Source: Lachnospiraceae bacterium
GTDB lineage: Bacteria > Bacillota > Clostridia > Lachnospirales > Lachnospiraceae
DNA length: 64,000 nucleotides
Reading direction: 5' to 3'
NCBI GenBank assembly: GCA_910575835.1
Contig: CAJTGB010000008.1
Span: 62,001-126,000, forward strand
Shown here: positions 54,359 through 63,038 of the stretch, piece by piece
How the letters are laid out: each line of letters starts with the position of its first letter
Numbering within the stretch: the stretch's first letter is position 1
Notes under the pieces: generated by a model
The model's database searches: none
What the model was told of the DNA's origin: nothing
Seen by the model: the letters and a program-made list of their open reading frames with translations, nothing else
Position numbers and translations under genes: made by a program

Positions 54359-55666
54359 ATGATAATGAAGAAGGGCAGGATTCTGGGATACGACTTGAAT
54401 GAGAAGAACTGTCAGATCAGTTTTTATGACGAGACAAAAGAAGAACCGGAGACACTGGAGACTGCAGCGGATAATTATCAGATCCCTCTGATGCTGGGGT
54501 ATTGCAGGGAGCGCTGGGTGTACGGCGTGGAGGCGAAGAAGATGGCCGCGCTGCAGGAAGGGATCACAGTGACGAATCTGTTCGAGCGGGCGGTGCGCCA
54601 GGAGAAGGTAAAGTTCGGTTCCAAGAAACGGGATGCGGTCTGGCTGCTTGCCAAGTTCATTAAGATGACCTTGGAGGAGTTTGAGGATATTGCTTTTATC
54701 ACGTTTTCCGTGCCGTTTACCAATATAGATATGTCCAAGATGCTCAAAGGGATCGGGCAGCGGCTTGGGGTTCCCAAGGAATGCGTGTGTGTGCAGGATT
54801 ATAAGGAGAGCTTCTGCCAGTATATGTTCTATCAGCCCAAGGAGCTGTGGCAGTATGAATCGGCTCTTTTTTACTGTGATGCCCAGGAGATACGCGCGTA
54901 TATGCTGAGGAGGCTGAATGCTATCGGCGTGAAGGAACGGGAGCTGTTCGTGACGGTCGATGAAGTGGCGAGCGCGCGTATGAATGAGCTGGCTGCGATC
55001 TATTCGCTTCTGAATAAGGACGCGGATAAGGTGAAGAGCAAAGTGAAGGCTGCGGATCACAGGTTTAAGACCTTTATCCAGAGCGTATTCGAGAAGAAGG
55101 TGGTATCTTCCGTATATCTGACGGGAGAAGGATTCGAGAAGAACTGGTATCCTGATTCGCTGAAGGTGCTGTGCAATGGGAGAAGGGCGTTTATCGGCAA
55201 TAATCTCTACAGCAGAGGCGCCTGTTATACGTCCATGAGACGGAGTCTGGATTATCATGACAGTCCGATCTATCTGGACGAGACGAAGATGACGGAGCAG
55301 ATCTGCCTGCGCATGCGCGTGAACGGGCAGGAGGGCTGGTATCCGATCGTGTCGTGGGGAACCCACTGGTACGAGGCGGACGGACAGTGGGAGGTGATTC
55401 TTGAAGATACTTCGGATATCGAGATCCATGTGGAGACGCTTGCGGGCGAGGAGCTTCAGGTGGAGACGGTATCACTGGAGGGACTGCCTGACAGGAGGGA
55501 TTATTCTCTTCGGATACAGATCGAGGTGCTGTTTATGGATGAACGGACCTGCAGATTGTCGTTCAAGGATGTGGGCTTTGGGGAGTTCTTCCCGTCCACG
55601 GGATTTCAGGTGGAGAAGACCATACATTTAGGAGGAATCAATGGGCAGTTTAATTCTATGTCATAA
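54359..55666 (+). CDS. DUF5716 family protein, degenerate Hsp70/actin-like
   Basis: 435 residues (ATG 54359, or 54365), strong AAGGAGGAGGGG ribosome site. The N-terminal ~300 residues follow the actin/Hsp70 plan: a phosphate-1-like strand-turn GYDLNEKNCQISFYD, a middle IAFITFSVPFTNIDMSKML, a phosphate-2-like ESALFYCDAQEIRAYML lacking the usual D-x-G-G-G-T, and an adenosine-loop-like SSVYLTGEGFEKNWY. The C-terminal ~130 residues are beta-rich (QICLRMRVNGQEGWYPIV). ATP hydrolysis is doubtful because the canonical glycines are missing. It overlaps the next gene by 26 bases. Function unknown. Confidence 0.82.
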   Translation: MIMKKGRILGYDLNEKNCQISFYDETKEEPETLETAADNYQIPLMLGYCRERWVYGVEAKKMAALQEGITVTNLFERAVRQEKVKFGSKKRDAVWLLAKFIKMTLEEFEDIAFITFSVPFTNIDMSKMLKGIGQRLGVPKECVCVQDYKESFCQYMFYQPKELWQYESALFYCDAQEIRAYMLRRLNAIGVKERELFVTVDEVASARMNELAAIYSLLNKDADKVKSKVKAADHRFKTFIQSVFEKKVVSSVYLTGEGFEKNWYPDSLKVLCNGRRAFIGNNLYSRGACYTSMRRSLDYHDSPIYLDETKMTEQICLRMRVNGQEGWYPIVSWGTHWYEADGQWEVILEDTSDIEIHVETLAGEELQVETVSLEGLPDRRDYSLRIQIEVLFMDERTCRLSFKDVGFGEFFPSTGFQVEKTIHLGGINGQFNSMS

Positions 55667-56411
55667 CAAGCGGGCAAGACAGCCCTATGAGATAGCCAGG
55701 ATCCATATGAGAATCTATACGATAGAAGAATTGTGCTATTATATCTGCAATAATCTGTATCTGATCGATTACACTATGGTGAACAGACAGTTGTGCAATT
55801 GGATAGACAGAGAATTGGAACTGCCGAAGCTTGCGGAACGGCTCAGGGATGAGCTGAGACAGAATTGCACGATGGAGCAGTTTGTTCTGACGATACTTCG
55901 GGAGTCTACCATATACGCTACCGGGGACATCAATAAGATTCAGGGGATCTTAGAGCACCTCCAGAACCTAAAGGATGTAGAGCGGATGAAGTATAAGGCG
56001 GACAGCCTGCAGAAAAGCGGCGAGTATGAGACGGCGATCCTGGTATACCAGTCTATCATCAACCGGGAATGGGATAACTCTATAAGCAAGATATTCTATG
56101 GGAGGGTATACGCGAGCCTTGGGGCTGCTTACGGGAGCCGTTTTCTGTATGAGGAAGCGGCCAAGGTGTATCTGGAAGCGTACCGTATCTGCGGGGATAT
56201 GGAGCTTCTGAGGACGTATCTGTACTGTTGTTACAAGGCGCTGCCGCAGGATCAGTATGTGAAGATGCTGTCGGGGAATTCGGTCTTCTTAAGTATGGAT
56301 TCGGCCATGAAGGAAGAACTCCGGGAGATTCAGCGGGGGATCGATATGGATATACCGGACGAGCAGTTTGAACAATGGAAAAGGGAATACCGCAGGATCG
56401 ACAAGAGTTAG
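55641..56411 (+). CDS. TPR-like protein, third gene of the cassette
   Basis: 256 residues. It starts inside the end of the DUF5716 gene, so translation is coupled. A conserved N-terminal part reads MGSLILCHNKRARQPYEIAR, RIYTIEELCYYICNN and LYLIDYTMVNRQLCNWI. The second half has TPR-like helical pairs (MKYKADSLQKSGEYETAILV, then ASLGAAYGSRFLYEEAAKVY). Cytosolic. The fixed order with DUF5717 and DUF5716 suggests one complex. Function unknown. Confidence 0.78.
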   Translation: MGSLILCHNKRARQPYEIARIHMRIYTIEELCYYICNNLYLIDYTMVNRQLCNWIDRELELPKLAERLRDELRQNCTMEQFVLTILRESTIYATGDINKIQGILEHLQNLKDVERMKYKADSLQKSGEYETAILVYQSIINREWDNSISKIFYGRVYASLGAAYGSRFLYEEAAKVYLEAYRICGDMELLRTYLYCCYKALPQDQYVKMLSGNSVFLSMDSAMKEELREIQRGIDMDIPDEQFEQWKREYRRIDKS

Positions 56412-56496
56412 GCTTCATGCTTTTTCGCTGCGGCGCCGAAGATGAAGATCAAGTATAAATTATTAAAAATGCAAATAGAAAAGGAGAATACAAGAT

Positions 56497-57930
56497 ATGA
56501 GTCACGACAGATACCAAAGTCCCCTTTCAGAGCGTTATGCCAGCAAGGAGATGCAGTATATTTTTTCACCGGATAAGAAGTTTAAGACCTGGAGAAGGCT
56601 GTGGATCGCACTTGCGGAGACGGAGCGGGAGCTGGGGCTTCCGATCACGGAAGAGCAGATCGAAGAACTGAAGGCCCATGCGGAGGATATTAATTATGAA
56701 GTGGCGAAGGAGAGAGAAAAGGCCGTCCGCCATGATGTTATGTCACATGTGTATGCATACGGGCAGCAGTGCCCGAAGGCGAAGGGGATCATCCATCTTG
56801 GAGCGACCTCCTGCTATGTGGGGGACAATACGGATATGATCGTGATGTCCGAGGCCCTTGAGATCGTTAGAAGGAAGCTTCTGAATGTGATCGCCGAGCT
56901 TGCCAAATTCGCCGATGGGTATAAGGGGCTGCCGACTCTTGCATTTACCCATTTTCAGCCGGCGCAGCCCACGACCGTCGGGAAGCGGGCAACTCTGTGG
57001 ATGCAGGAATTTGCTATGGATCTTGAAGATCTGGAGTATGTCAGGAGCACCTTGAAGCTTCTGGGTTCTAAGGGGACTACCGGCACCCAGGCAAGCTTCC
57101 TTGAATTATTCGAAGGAGATCAGGAGAAGATCGACCGGATCGATCCGATGATCGCCGAGAAGATGGGATTCGATACCTGTTATCCGGTATCCGGGCAGAC
57201 TTACTCGCGGAAGGTGGATACCAGGGTGCTGAACGTTCTTGCCGGGATCGCGGCGAGCGCGCACAAGTTCTCTAATGATATCCGTCTGCTTCAGCATTTG
57301 AAGGAGGTGGAGGAGCCTTTTGAGAAGTCTCAGATCGGTTCTTCGGCCATGGCTTATAAGAGGAATCCGATGCGGAGCGAGAGGATCGCGTCGCTGTCGC
57401 GGTATGTGATGATCGATGCCTTAAATCCGGCGGTTACGTCTGCAACCCAGTGGTTCGAGCGTACTCTGGATGATTCGGCCAATAAGCGGCTCAGCGTGCC
57501 GGAGGGATTCCTTGCGATTGACGGGATTCTGGATCTGTGCCTGAATGTGGTAGACGGCCTTGTAGTCTACCCGAAGGTGATCGAGAAGCGCCTGATGTCC
57601 GAATTGCCGTTCATGGCGACGGAAAATATCATGATGGATGCTGTGAAGGCGGGCGGAGACCGCCAGGAACTCCATGAGAGAATCCGGGAGTTATCCATGG
57701 AAGCGGGCAGGAACGTTAAAGAAAAGGGTCTGGATAACAATCTGCTTGAACTGATCGCAGAAGATCCGGCTTTTAATCTGACGTTTGACGAGCTTAAGAA
57801 GACAATGGATCCGGCCAAATATGTAGGGCGGGCTCCGCTTCAGGTGGAGGCATATCTTAAGAATGTGATCCGTCCGCTGCTTGAGAAGAATCAGGATGTA
57901 CTTGGGATGAAAGCACAGATCCATGTATAG
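56497..57930 (+). CDS. purB: Adenylosuccinate lyase
   Basis: 477 residues, fumarase/aspartase superfamily. It acts twice in purine synthesis, releasing fumarate from SAICAR and adenylosuccinate. Start region SPLSERYASKEMQYIFSPDK; catalytic His regions HLGATSCYVGDNTD and AFTHFQPAQPTTVGKR; signature loop IGSSAMAYKRNPMRSERIAS with the catalytic Ser. GGAGAA ribosome site and a terminator right after it. Confidence 0.97.
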   Translation: MSHDRYQSPLSERYASKEMQYIFSPDKKFKTWRRLWIALAETERELGLPITEEQIEELKAHAEDINYEVAKEREKAVRHDVMSHVYAYGQQCPKAKGIIHLGATSCYVGDNTDMIVMSEALEIVRRKLLNVIAELAKFADGYKGLPTLAFTHFQPAQPTTVGKRATLWMQEFAMDLEDLEYVRSTLKLLGSKGTTGTQASFLELFEGDQEKIDRIDPMIAEKMGFDTCYPVSGQTYSRKVDTRVLNVLAGIAASAHKFSNDIRLLQHLKEVEEPFEKSQIGSSAMAYKRNPMRSERIASLSRYVMIDALNPAVTSATQWFERTLDDSANKRLSVPEGFLAIDGILDLCLNVVDGLVVYPKVIEKRLMSELPFMATENIMMDAVKAGGDRQELHERIRELSMEAGRNVKEKGLDNNLLELIAEDPAFNLTFDELKKTMDPAKYVGRAPLQVEAYLKNVIRPLLEKNQDVLGMKAQIHV

Positions 57931-57998
57931 CAGATATTAAATTGTTATAAATTTGGCAATTTGCCCAAATGAAAAAATGATAAGAAAAAGTTATTGTA

Positions 57999-58036
57999 AA
58001 ACCAGGCGGGAAATAAGGGATTCCCGCCTGGTTTTT
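57999..58036 (+). terminator. Strong terminator after purB
   Basis: AACCAGGCGGGAA (57999/58000-58012) pairs with TTCCCGCCTGGTT (58021-58033), followed by a T run. Confidence 0.9.
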
Positions 58037-58192
58037 TATCAAATATGGACAAAGCTATACAAAATGTGTACAAAATAGACAAAAAATGTGAAAAGAACCA
58101 CAGCATATTGAATAAAACATTTTTTAATGTTATGATAGAGAGGATGAATAAATTATATTCAATCTATCTATGCAAAAGGGGGAATTAGTAAA

Positions 58193-59557
58193 ATGGAAGC
58201 AATGTTGAATAATGTTTTCTCAACATTAGGAAGCTATCTGTCAAACTATATTCTTATCGTTGCACTTCTTGGCGGCGGTATCTGGTTTACAGTGAAGCTC
58301 GGATTTATTCAGGTAAAAGGTTTTGGCGAAGGAATGAGAAGAACCTTTGGCGGAATGTTCAAGAAAGGCGGCGATAAGGCGGGAGCGGACGGAATGTCTT
58401 CTTTCCAGGCTCTTGCAACAGCGATTGCGGCTCAGGTAGGTACCGGTAACATAGCCGGTGCGGCGACGGCTCTTGCGATCGGCGGACCTGGAGCGATCTT
58501 CTGGATGTGGATCGCAGCGTTCCTTGGAATGGCAACGATCTATGCTGAGGCGATTATGGCGCAGAAGTACAAACAGGTCGGTGATGACGGAGAAGTAACA
58601 GGAGGTCCAGTATATTATATCCGCGCAGCATTCTCCGGCACGTTTGGTAAGGTATTGGCAGGTATTTTTGCTATTCTTATCACTTTGGCACTTGGCTTTA
58701 TGGGTAATGCCGTACAGTCTAACTCAATTGCGGCAGCTTTCAATACAGCATTTGGATTACCGCAGTGGATCATGGGCGTTGTTCTCGCAGTGCTTGCACT
58801 GTTCGTATTCTTAGGCGGTACCGGACGTATTGCGAAGATTACAGAACTGATCGTTCCGGTTATGGCGGCTTTCTACATAGTTGGTTCTTTGATCGTAATT
58901 ATTGCGAATATTAAGGAGATCCCTTATGCGTTCCATGCGATCGTTGTGGGAGCGTTCGCACCTTCTTCTATCGTCGGCGGTGCTGCCGGCGCAACGATCA
59001 AGCTTGCTCTTACAAAGGGTGTTGCACGTGGATTGTTCTCCAACGAAGCTGGTATGGGTTCTACACCTCACGCTCATGCGGTTGCTAAGGTTAATCATCC
59101 GGTAGAGCAGGGATTCGTAGCGATGATCGGTGTATTTATTGATACATTCGTTATCCTGAATCTTACGGCGCTCGTAATTATTACAACACATTCTATTCCT
59201 ACAGGAAAGACAGGTGCAGAGCTTAGCCAGTATGCATTCTCTACTCTGTATGGCAAGGGAGGAGACATCTTTATCGCGATCTGTATGTTCTTCTTCGCAT
59301 TCTCAACGATCCTTGGATGGTATTTCTTCGGTCAGGCCAATATTAAGTATCTGTTCGGATCAAAGGCTGTGAAGGTTTACTCTGTGATCGTTGCGGTATG
59401 TGTATTCCTTGGTTCGCTTGCAGAAGTAGAACTGGTATGGACAATGCAGGATACATTTAACTCTTTGATGGTTATCCCGAATATTCTGGCGCTGTTTGCA
59501 CTGAGCGGTGTGATCAAGCAGGTACACGACGATTTCTTCAAGAATCGTAAGAAATAA
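58193..59557 (+). CDS. Alanine/glycine:cation symporter (AGCS family)
   Basis: 454 residues, about ten to eleven membrane segments. Family marks: GGGIWFTVKLGFIQVKGFGE, TAIAAQVGTGNIAGAATALA, WMWIAAFLGMATIYAEAIMA and LFSNEAGMGSTPHAHAVA. It brings in alanine or glycine with Na+ or H+. GGGGGAATT ribosome site. Own transcription unit between two terminators. Half-sites ATTGAATA and TATATTCAAT around its promoter resemble the palindrome before the peptide transporter at 61141. Confidence 0.94.
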   Translation: MEAMLNNVFSTLGSYLSNYILIVALLGGGIWFTVKLGFIQVKGFGEGMRRTFGGMFKKGGDKAGADGMSSFQALATAIAAQVGTGNIAGAATALAIGGPGAIFWMWIAAFLGMATIYAEAIMAQKYKQVGDDGEVTGGPVYYIRAAFSGTFGKVLAGIFAILITLALGFMGNAVQSNSIAAAFNTAFGLPQWIMGVVLAVLALFVFLGGTGRIAKITELIVPVMAAFYIVGSLIVIIANIKEIPYAFHAIVVGAFAPSSIVGGAAGATIKLALTKGVARGLFSNEAGMGSTPHAHAVAKVNHPVEQGFVAMIGVFIDTFVILNLTALVIITTHSIPTGKTGAELSQYAFSTLYGKGGDIFIAICMFFFAFSTILGWYFFGQANIKYLFGSKAVKVYSVIVAVCVFLGSLAEVELVWTMQDTFNSLMVIPNILALFALSGVIKQVHDDFFKNRKK

Positions 59558-59592
59558 TACTTAACAAGATAAAAACTGAATAAAGATCTGAA

Positions 59593-59632
59593 AACGCCGT
59601 GCAATGAGAGAAGTTGTTGCACGGTGTTTTTT
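59593..59632 (+). terminator. Terminator after the symporter gene
   Basis: AACGCCGTGCAA (59593-59604) pairs with TTGCACGGTGTT (59617-59628) with one G-T pair, then TTTT. Confidence 0.85.
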
Positions 59633-59651
59633 ACCACAGGGAAGACTTAGT

Positions 59652-59680
59652 GTAACAGGTCAGCTTGTCTGAAATGTTAC
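59652..59680. repeat. 29-bp palindromic repeat, copy C
   Basis: GTAACAGGTCAGCTTGTCTG followed by AAATGTTAC. GTAACA pairs with TGTTAC and TCAG with CTGA. Same element as 47631-47659. Confidence 0.6.
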
Positions 59681-59714
59681 GATTTGGCGGGTATTAGATT
59701 ACGGGAGGGAAATT

Positions 59715-60039
59715 ATGTATTACGAAGAAAAAGATTTTCTGGAAACCGCGGACCAGGAAACCTTGAATCAGATTGCACGTGCGACCGCAGGAACGGCTGA
59801 TATCAGACTGGAGGGAGTGTTCAGAAACATTCTATAGGACTTATGCACGCCCGATCGAGATCAAAGATAACGTGTGGATCGGGGGCGGCTGCATTCTGCT
59901 TCCGGGGGTGACCGTCGGGGAGAACAGCGTGATCGGGGCAGGGAGCGTGGTCAATCGTTCTATTCCGGATAACTGTGTCGCAGTCGGGAATCCATGCAGA
60001 GTGATACGGCATTTGGAGCAGGATAGTTGTACATTGTAA
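59715..60039 (+). pseudogene. Maltose O-acetyltransferase-like gene with internal deletion
   Basis: An ATG at 59715 after GGGAGGGA starts [20 protein letters not shown] but stops at 59837. From 59842 another frame gives the left-handed beta-helix end of a sugar acetyltransferase: [32 protein letters not shown] and [12 protein letters not shown]. The middle of the gene, including the catalytic His region, is gone. The 88-codon 3' frame alone is not likely to be active. Confidence 0.75.
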
Positions 60040-60157
60040 AAAGTAGAATTGTACTTTTTGTCCGGGAAGTTTTTATCTATTGCATAAGTTTTAAATTGAT
60101 AGTATAATAACACGATAACGAACTAAAGTGTTTAGCATATCAGGATAGGATGAAGTA

Positions 60158-61012
60158 ATGGACAAGGATATTATGATGCGGATAGAGGAAACGTACCCTT
60201 CTATGACAAAGAAACAGAGACAGATCGCCGATTATATGAAAGAAAATATCGATACAATGGCATTTATCACATTAAAGGAGTTGAATAAGGAACTGGGGAT
60301 CACAGAGATAACCATCTTAAATACCTGTAAGGTCTTGGGTTTTAAGAGTTTCAATGAGATGAAATATGAAGTGCGGAAATACATCAATGTTAATCGGCGG
60401 ATGGATCTGTATAAGCAGAACGATTATTTTAATACTGCTCTTCCGGAGTATGAATTAAATGATAAAGAACGTTTACTGGCAGAGATCTGTGTGGAAGAGA
60501 GAGGGCTTTTGGATGAGTATGTGAAGAACTTTGACAGCCATCAGGTTATGGAGACAGCAAAGCTTTTTTTTGAGTACCATAAGATAATTTTATGCGGGAG
60601 GGGATTGTCACATATCCTCTGTCAGTGGCTTGCTTCTGACTTGGCAGGATCGCAGATCCCGACAATGATCGTCAATGCGGAGCTGAATGAAAGTGTCTAT
60701 TCCGTTCTTCCTACTTTGGATGCAGATACACTGTTTGTTGCAGTTTCATTTCCCGATTATTACTTTATGACAGACCAGATAACCAAATATGCAAAGATGA
60801 AGGGAGCGAAAATAGTCGGGATTACGGATAGTCCAAGTGCAGGAGTGGCAAAATATGCGGATAAACTTCTGACGGTCCGCAGCACGACAAGAATGTTTCT
60901 GAATACGGCATCTGCGCCCATGGCTCTGATCAATATGCTGATGTCGGCAGTCAAGATTGAGGGAGGGCTGGAAGCAGAAGTGATAGGAAAGGAATTTGGC
61001 AGTCTTTTTTGA
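60158..61012 (+). CDS. RpiR/MurR-family transcriptional regulator
   Basis: 284 residues. N-terminal HTH (PSMTKKQRQIADYMKENIDT, then TLKELNKELGITEITIL) and a C-terminal SIS sugar-phosphate-binding domain (IILCGRGLSHILCQWLASDL, ADTLFVAVSFPDYYFMT). Such regulators respond to phosphosugars or wall fragments. It is followed by a terminator and then the peptide transporter operon, whose promoter carries a palindrome that could be its operator. Confidence 0.9.
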   Translation: MDKDIMMRIEETYPSMTKKQRQIADYMKENIDTMAFITLKELNKELGITEITILNTCKVLGFKSFNEMKYEVRKYINVNRRMDLYKQNDYFNTALPEYELNDKERLLAEICVEERGLLDEYVKNFDSHQVMETAKLFFEYHKIILCGRGLSHILCQWLASDLAGSQIPTMIVNAELNESVYSVLPTLDADTLFVAVSFPDYYFMTDQITKYAKMKGAKIVGITDSPSAGVAKYADKLLTVRSTTRMFLNTASAPMALINMLMSAVKIEGGLEAEVIGKEFGSLF

Positions 61013-61107
61013 TAGCTGTCCTTGGATGCAGGGGATACGGATTGAGATATTTGTTCGAATGAATGATAGATGTGCTTTTGGTAAAATATAATAAACACTA
61101 TATTATA

Positions 61108-61142
61108 AAATATGCAATTTGTACAAAATTGCATATTTTTTT
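61108..61142 (+). terminator. Terminator after the RpiR gene
   Basis: AAATATGCAATTT (61108-61120) pairs perfectly with AAATTGCATATTT (61126-61138), followed by T residues. Confidence 0.85.
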
Positions 61143-61180
61143 GAATATCTATATTCAAAAATTATAGTATTTGCTATAAT
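61141..61180 (+). promoter_or_regulatory. Promoter and palindromic operator of the peptide transporter
   Basis: TTGAATATCTATATTCAA (61141-61158) is an 8+8 perfect inverted repeat overlapping the -35 position of a promoter with extended -10 TGCTATAAT (TATAAT at 61175-61180). It fits a repressor site for the RpiR protein encoded just upstream. Confidence 0.55.
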
Positions 61181-61252
61181 AGACAAAAGATATATTAGAT
61201 ATAGATAATGTATATATCTAAATAATACCAAAAGCATAAAGGAGGTCAATTT

Positions 61253-62923
61253 ATGAAAAGGAAATTGATTGCATCACTGCTTATGGCGACAATGACATTA
61301 TCGCTTGCGGCATGTGGAAAAGGCGATGGAGGATCATCCGGAGGGTCCGGAGCCGGAGGCGGAGAGGAGCAGTATTATAATACTTATCTTCAGACTGAGC
61401 CTTCCACACTCGATTCCATCAAAGGAAATGACAATTACAGCCGGGGTATCCTGATCAACACCATGGAGCCACTGACACGTCTGGTTGAGAAGGACGGAGA
61501 GCAGGTAAGGGAAGCGGCAGGCGCCGAGAGCTGGGAATCTAATGAAGACGGCACCGTATGGACATTCAAGATCCGTGATAATAAGTGGTCTGACGGTCAG
61601 GAAGTAACAGCGGCAGACTATGCTTATGGCATTACGCAGACATTGAACCCGGACGCAGGTTCCCCGAACTCATTCTTTACAGCCGGCTTCATCAAGAACG
61701 GAAGCAAGGTAGTGAACGGAGAAGCTTCTGTGGAGGAACTTGGTGTGAAAGCAGTCGATGACAAGACGTTGGAGATCACACTGGAAGCTCCAACCCCGTA
61801 TTTTATGTCGCTGACCGATACGAGGGCATGTTATCCGGTACGTCAGGATTTCGCGGAGCAGTACGGAGAGACTTATGGATCAGAGGCTGAGAATTTCGTT
61901 GGAAACGGGCCTTTTAAGATTGAGAGCTGGACGCATAATTCTGAGATTAAGCTGGTGAAGAATGAGAATTACTGGGACGCTGAAAATGTGAAGCTTGATA
62001 AGATTAATTATGCGATCATCAATGATGAGACGGCTGTGTTCAACTCCTTTGACAGCGGTCAGTTGGATTGGTGTTCTACGGGTACGGAGGAATGGGTGAA
62101 CCGTTTTGACAAAAAAGAAGGCGTGGACAGAATCGATGCAGTGATTCCTTCCATGCGTTATGATTTCTTCAATGTGAATGACGAACTGTTCAGCAACCTG
62201 AATGTGCGCAAAGCATTCGTACTTGCCGTTGACAGAGAGGATATGGCGAAGACGATCTATCAGGATATGCATATCCCGGCGTACTGGTGGGTTCCGCAGG
62301 CAGTTTCCACAGGAGAGCTTGGCGATTACCGGGAGCAGGTAGAGGCTCCGCTTGAGAAGACAGCGAAGGAAGAGGACGCGAAAGAGCTGCTTCTTAAAGG
62401 AATGGACGAGTTGGGACTGGGAAGCGATCCTTCCAAGATCACGGTAAAATATTCTCTGAGCGCGACAACCCAGTGGGCGCGTAATTATGGAGAATATGTT
62501 CAGCAGAAGTACAAAGACATTCTGGGCGTTAATATTGAACTGGATTTCAACGAGTGGTCCACTTTCCAGCAGAAGACTAACAGCGGTGAGTACCAGATGG
62601 CTAACATGACCTGGAGTACAGATTATGATGACCCGATGTCCATGATCTCCCTGTTTACCACAGAGAATTCCAGCAATATCCCGACAGGCTGGTCGAACGA
62701 GGAGTTCGATGCATTGATCGATCAGGCAGGAAAAGAGATGGATGAGGCGAAGAGAGTAGACCTTTATTCCCAGGCAGAGCAGATCCTGTTCAACGAGGGA
62801 TGCAATATCTGTCCGCTTGTCAATGAGATGCAGCATGTATTCCGTTACAGCTATGTAAAGAATGTGGACGAGAAGTTCACATCTACTTCTGGATTGAAGT
62901 ATGTATATATTGAAGGAAGATAG
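61253..62923 (+). CDS. oppA: Oligopeptide ABC transporter substrate-binding lipoprotein
   Basis: 556 residues, GGAGGT ribosome site. Signal peptide with lipobox LAAC, lipidated Cys21, then a Gly/Ser linker. SBP_bac_5 domain: NTYLQTEPSTLDSIKGND, AADYAYGITQTLNP, NFVGNGPFKIESWTHNSEI and NLNVRKAFVLAVDRE. It binds peptides outside the membrane for the OppBC permease. A terminator-like hairpin separates it from the permease gene, allowing excess binding protein. Confidence 0.94.
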   Translation: MKRKLIASLLMATMTLSLAACGKGDGGSSGGSGAGGGEEQYYNTYLQTEPSTLDSIKGNDNYSRGILINTMEPLTRLVEKDGEQVREAAGAESWESNEDGTVWTFKIRDNKWSDGQEVTAADYAYGITQTLNPDAGSPNSFFTAGFIKNGSKVVNGEASVEELGVKAVDDKTLEITLEAPTPYFMSLTDTRACYPVRQDFAEQYGETYGSEAENFVGNGPFKIESWTHNSEIKLVKNENYWDAENVKLDKINYAIINDETAVFNSFDSGQLDWCSTGTEEWVNRFDKKEGVDRIDAVIPSMRYDFFNVNDELFSNLNVRKAFVLAVDREDMAKTIYQDMHIPAYWWVPQAVSTGELGDYREQVEAPLEKTAKEEDAKELLLKGMDELGLGSDPSKITVKYSLSATTQWARNYGEYVQQKYKDILGVNIELDFNEWSTFQQKTNSGEYQMANMTWSTDYDDPMSMISLFTTENSSNIPTGWSNEEFDALIDQAGKEMDEAKRVDLYSQAEQILFNEGCNICPLVNEMQHVFRYSYVKNVDEKFTSTSGLKYVYIEGR

Positions 62924-62936
62924 GTAGCATGAAGAT

Positions 62937-62970
62937 ACCGTCGCCTGCTTCCAGGCGATGGTGTTTTTTT
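62937..62970 (+). terminator. Partial terminator between oppA and the permease gene
   Basis: TCGCCTG pairs with CAGGCGA, extended by ACC/TGGT, followed by a T run at 62964-62970. Probably lowers downstream expression relative to oppA. Confidence 0.75.
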
Positions 62971-63038
62971 GTATTTTGCCGGGCAAAGCCCGTCCGAAAG
63001 GGCACAGAAGAAATCAGAACGAAAAAGGGAGAGAAGAG

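Noticed and set aside
54317-55429. 370-codon open frame on the minus strand opposite the DUF5716 gene
   Set aside because: It has no ribosome site, no recognisable domain and a composition typical of antisense shadow frames; the + strand gene has a strong ribosome site and coherent motifs.
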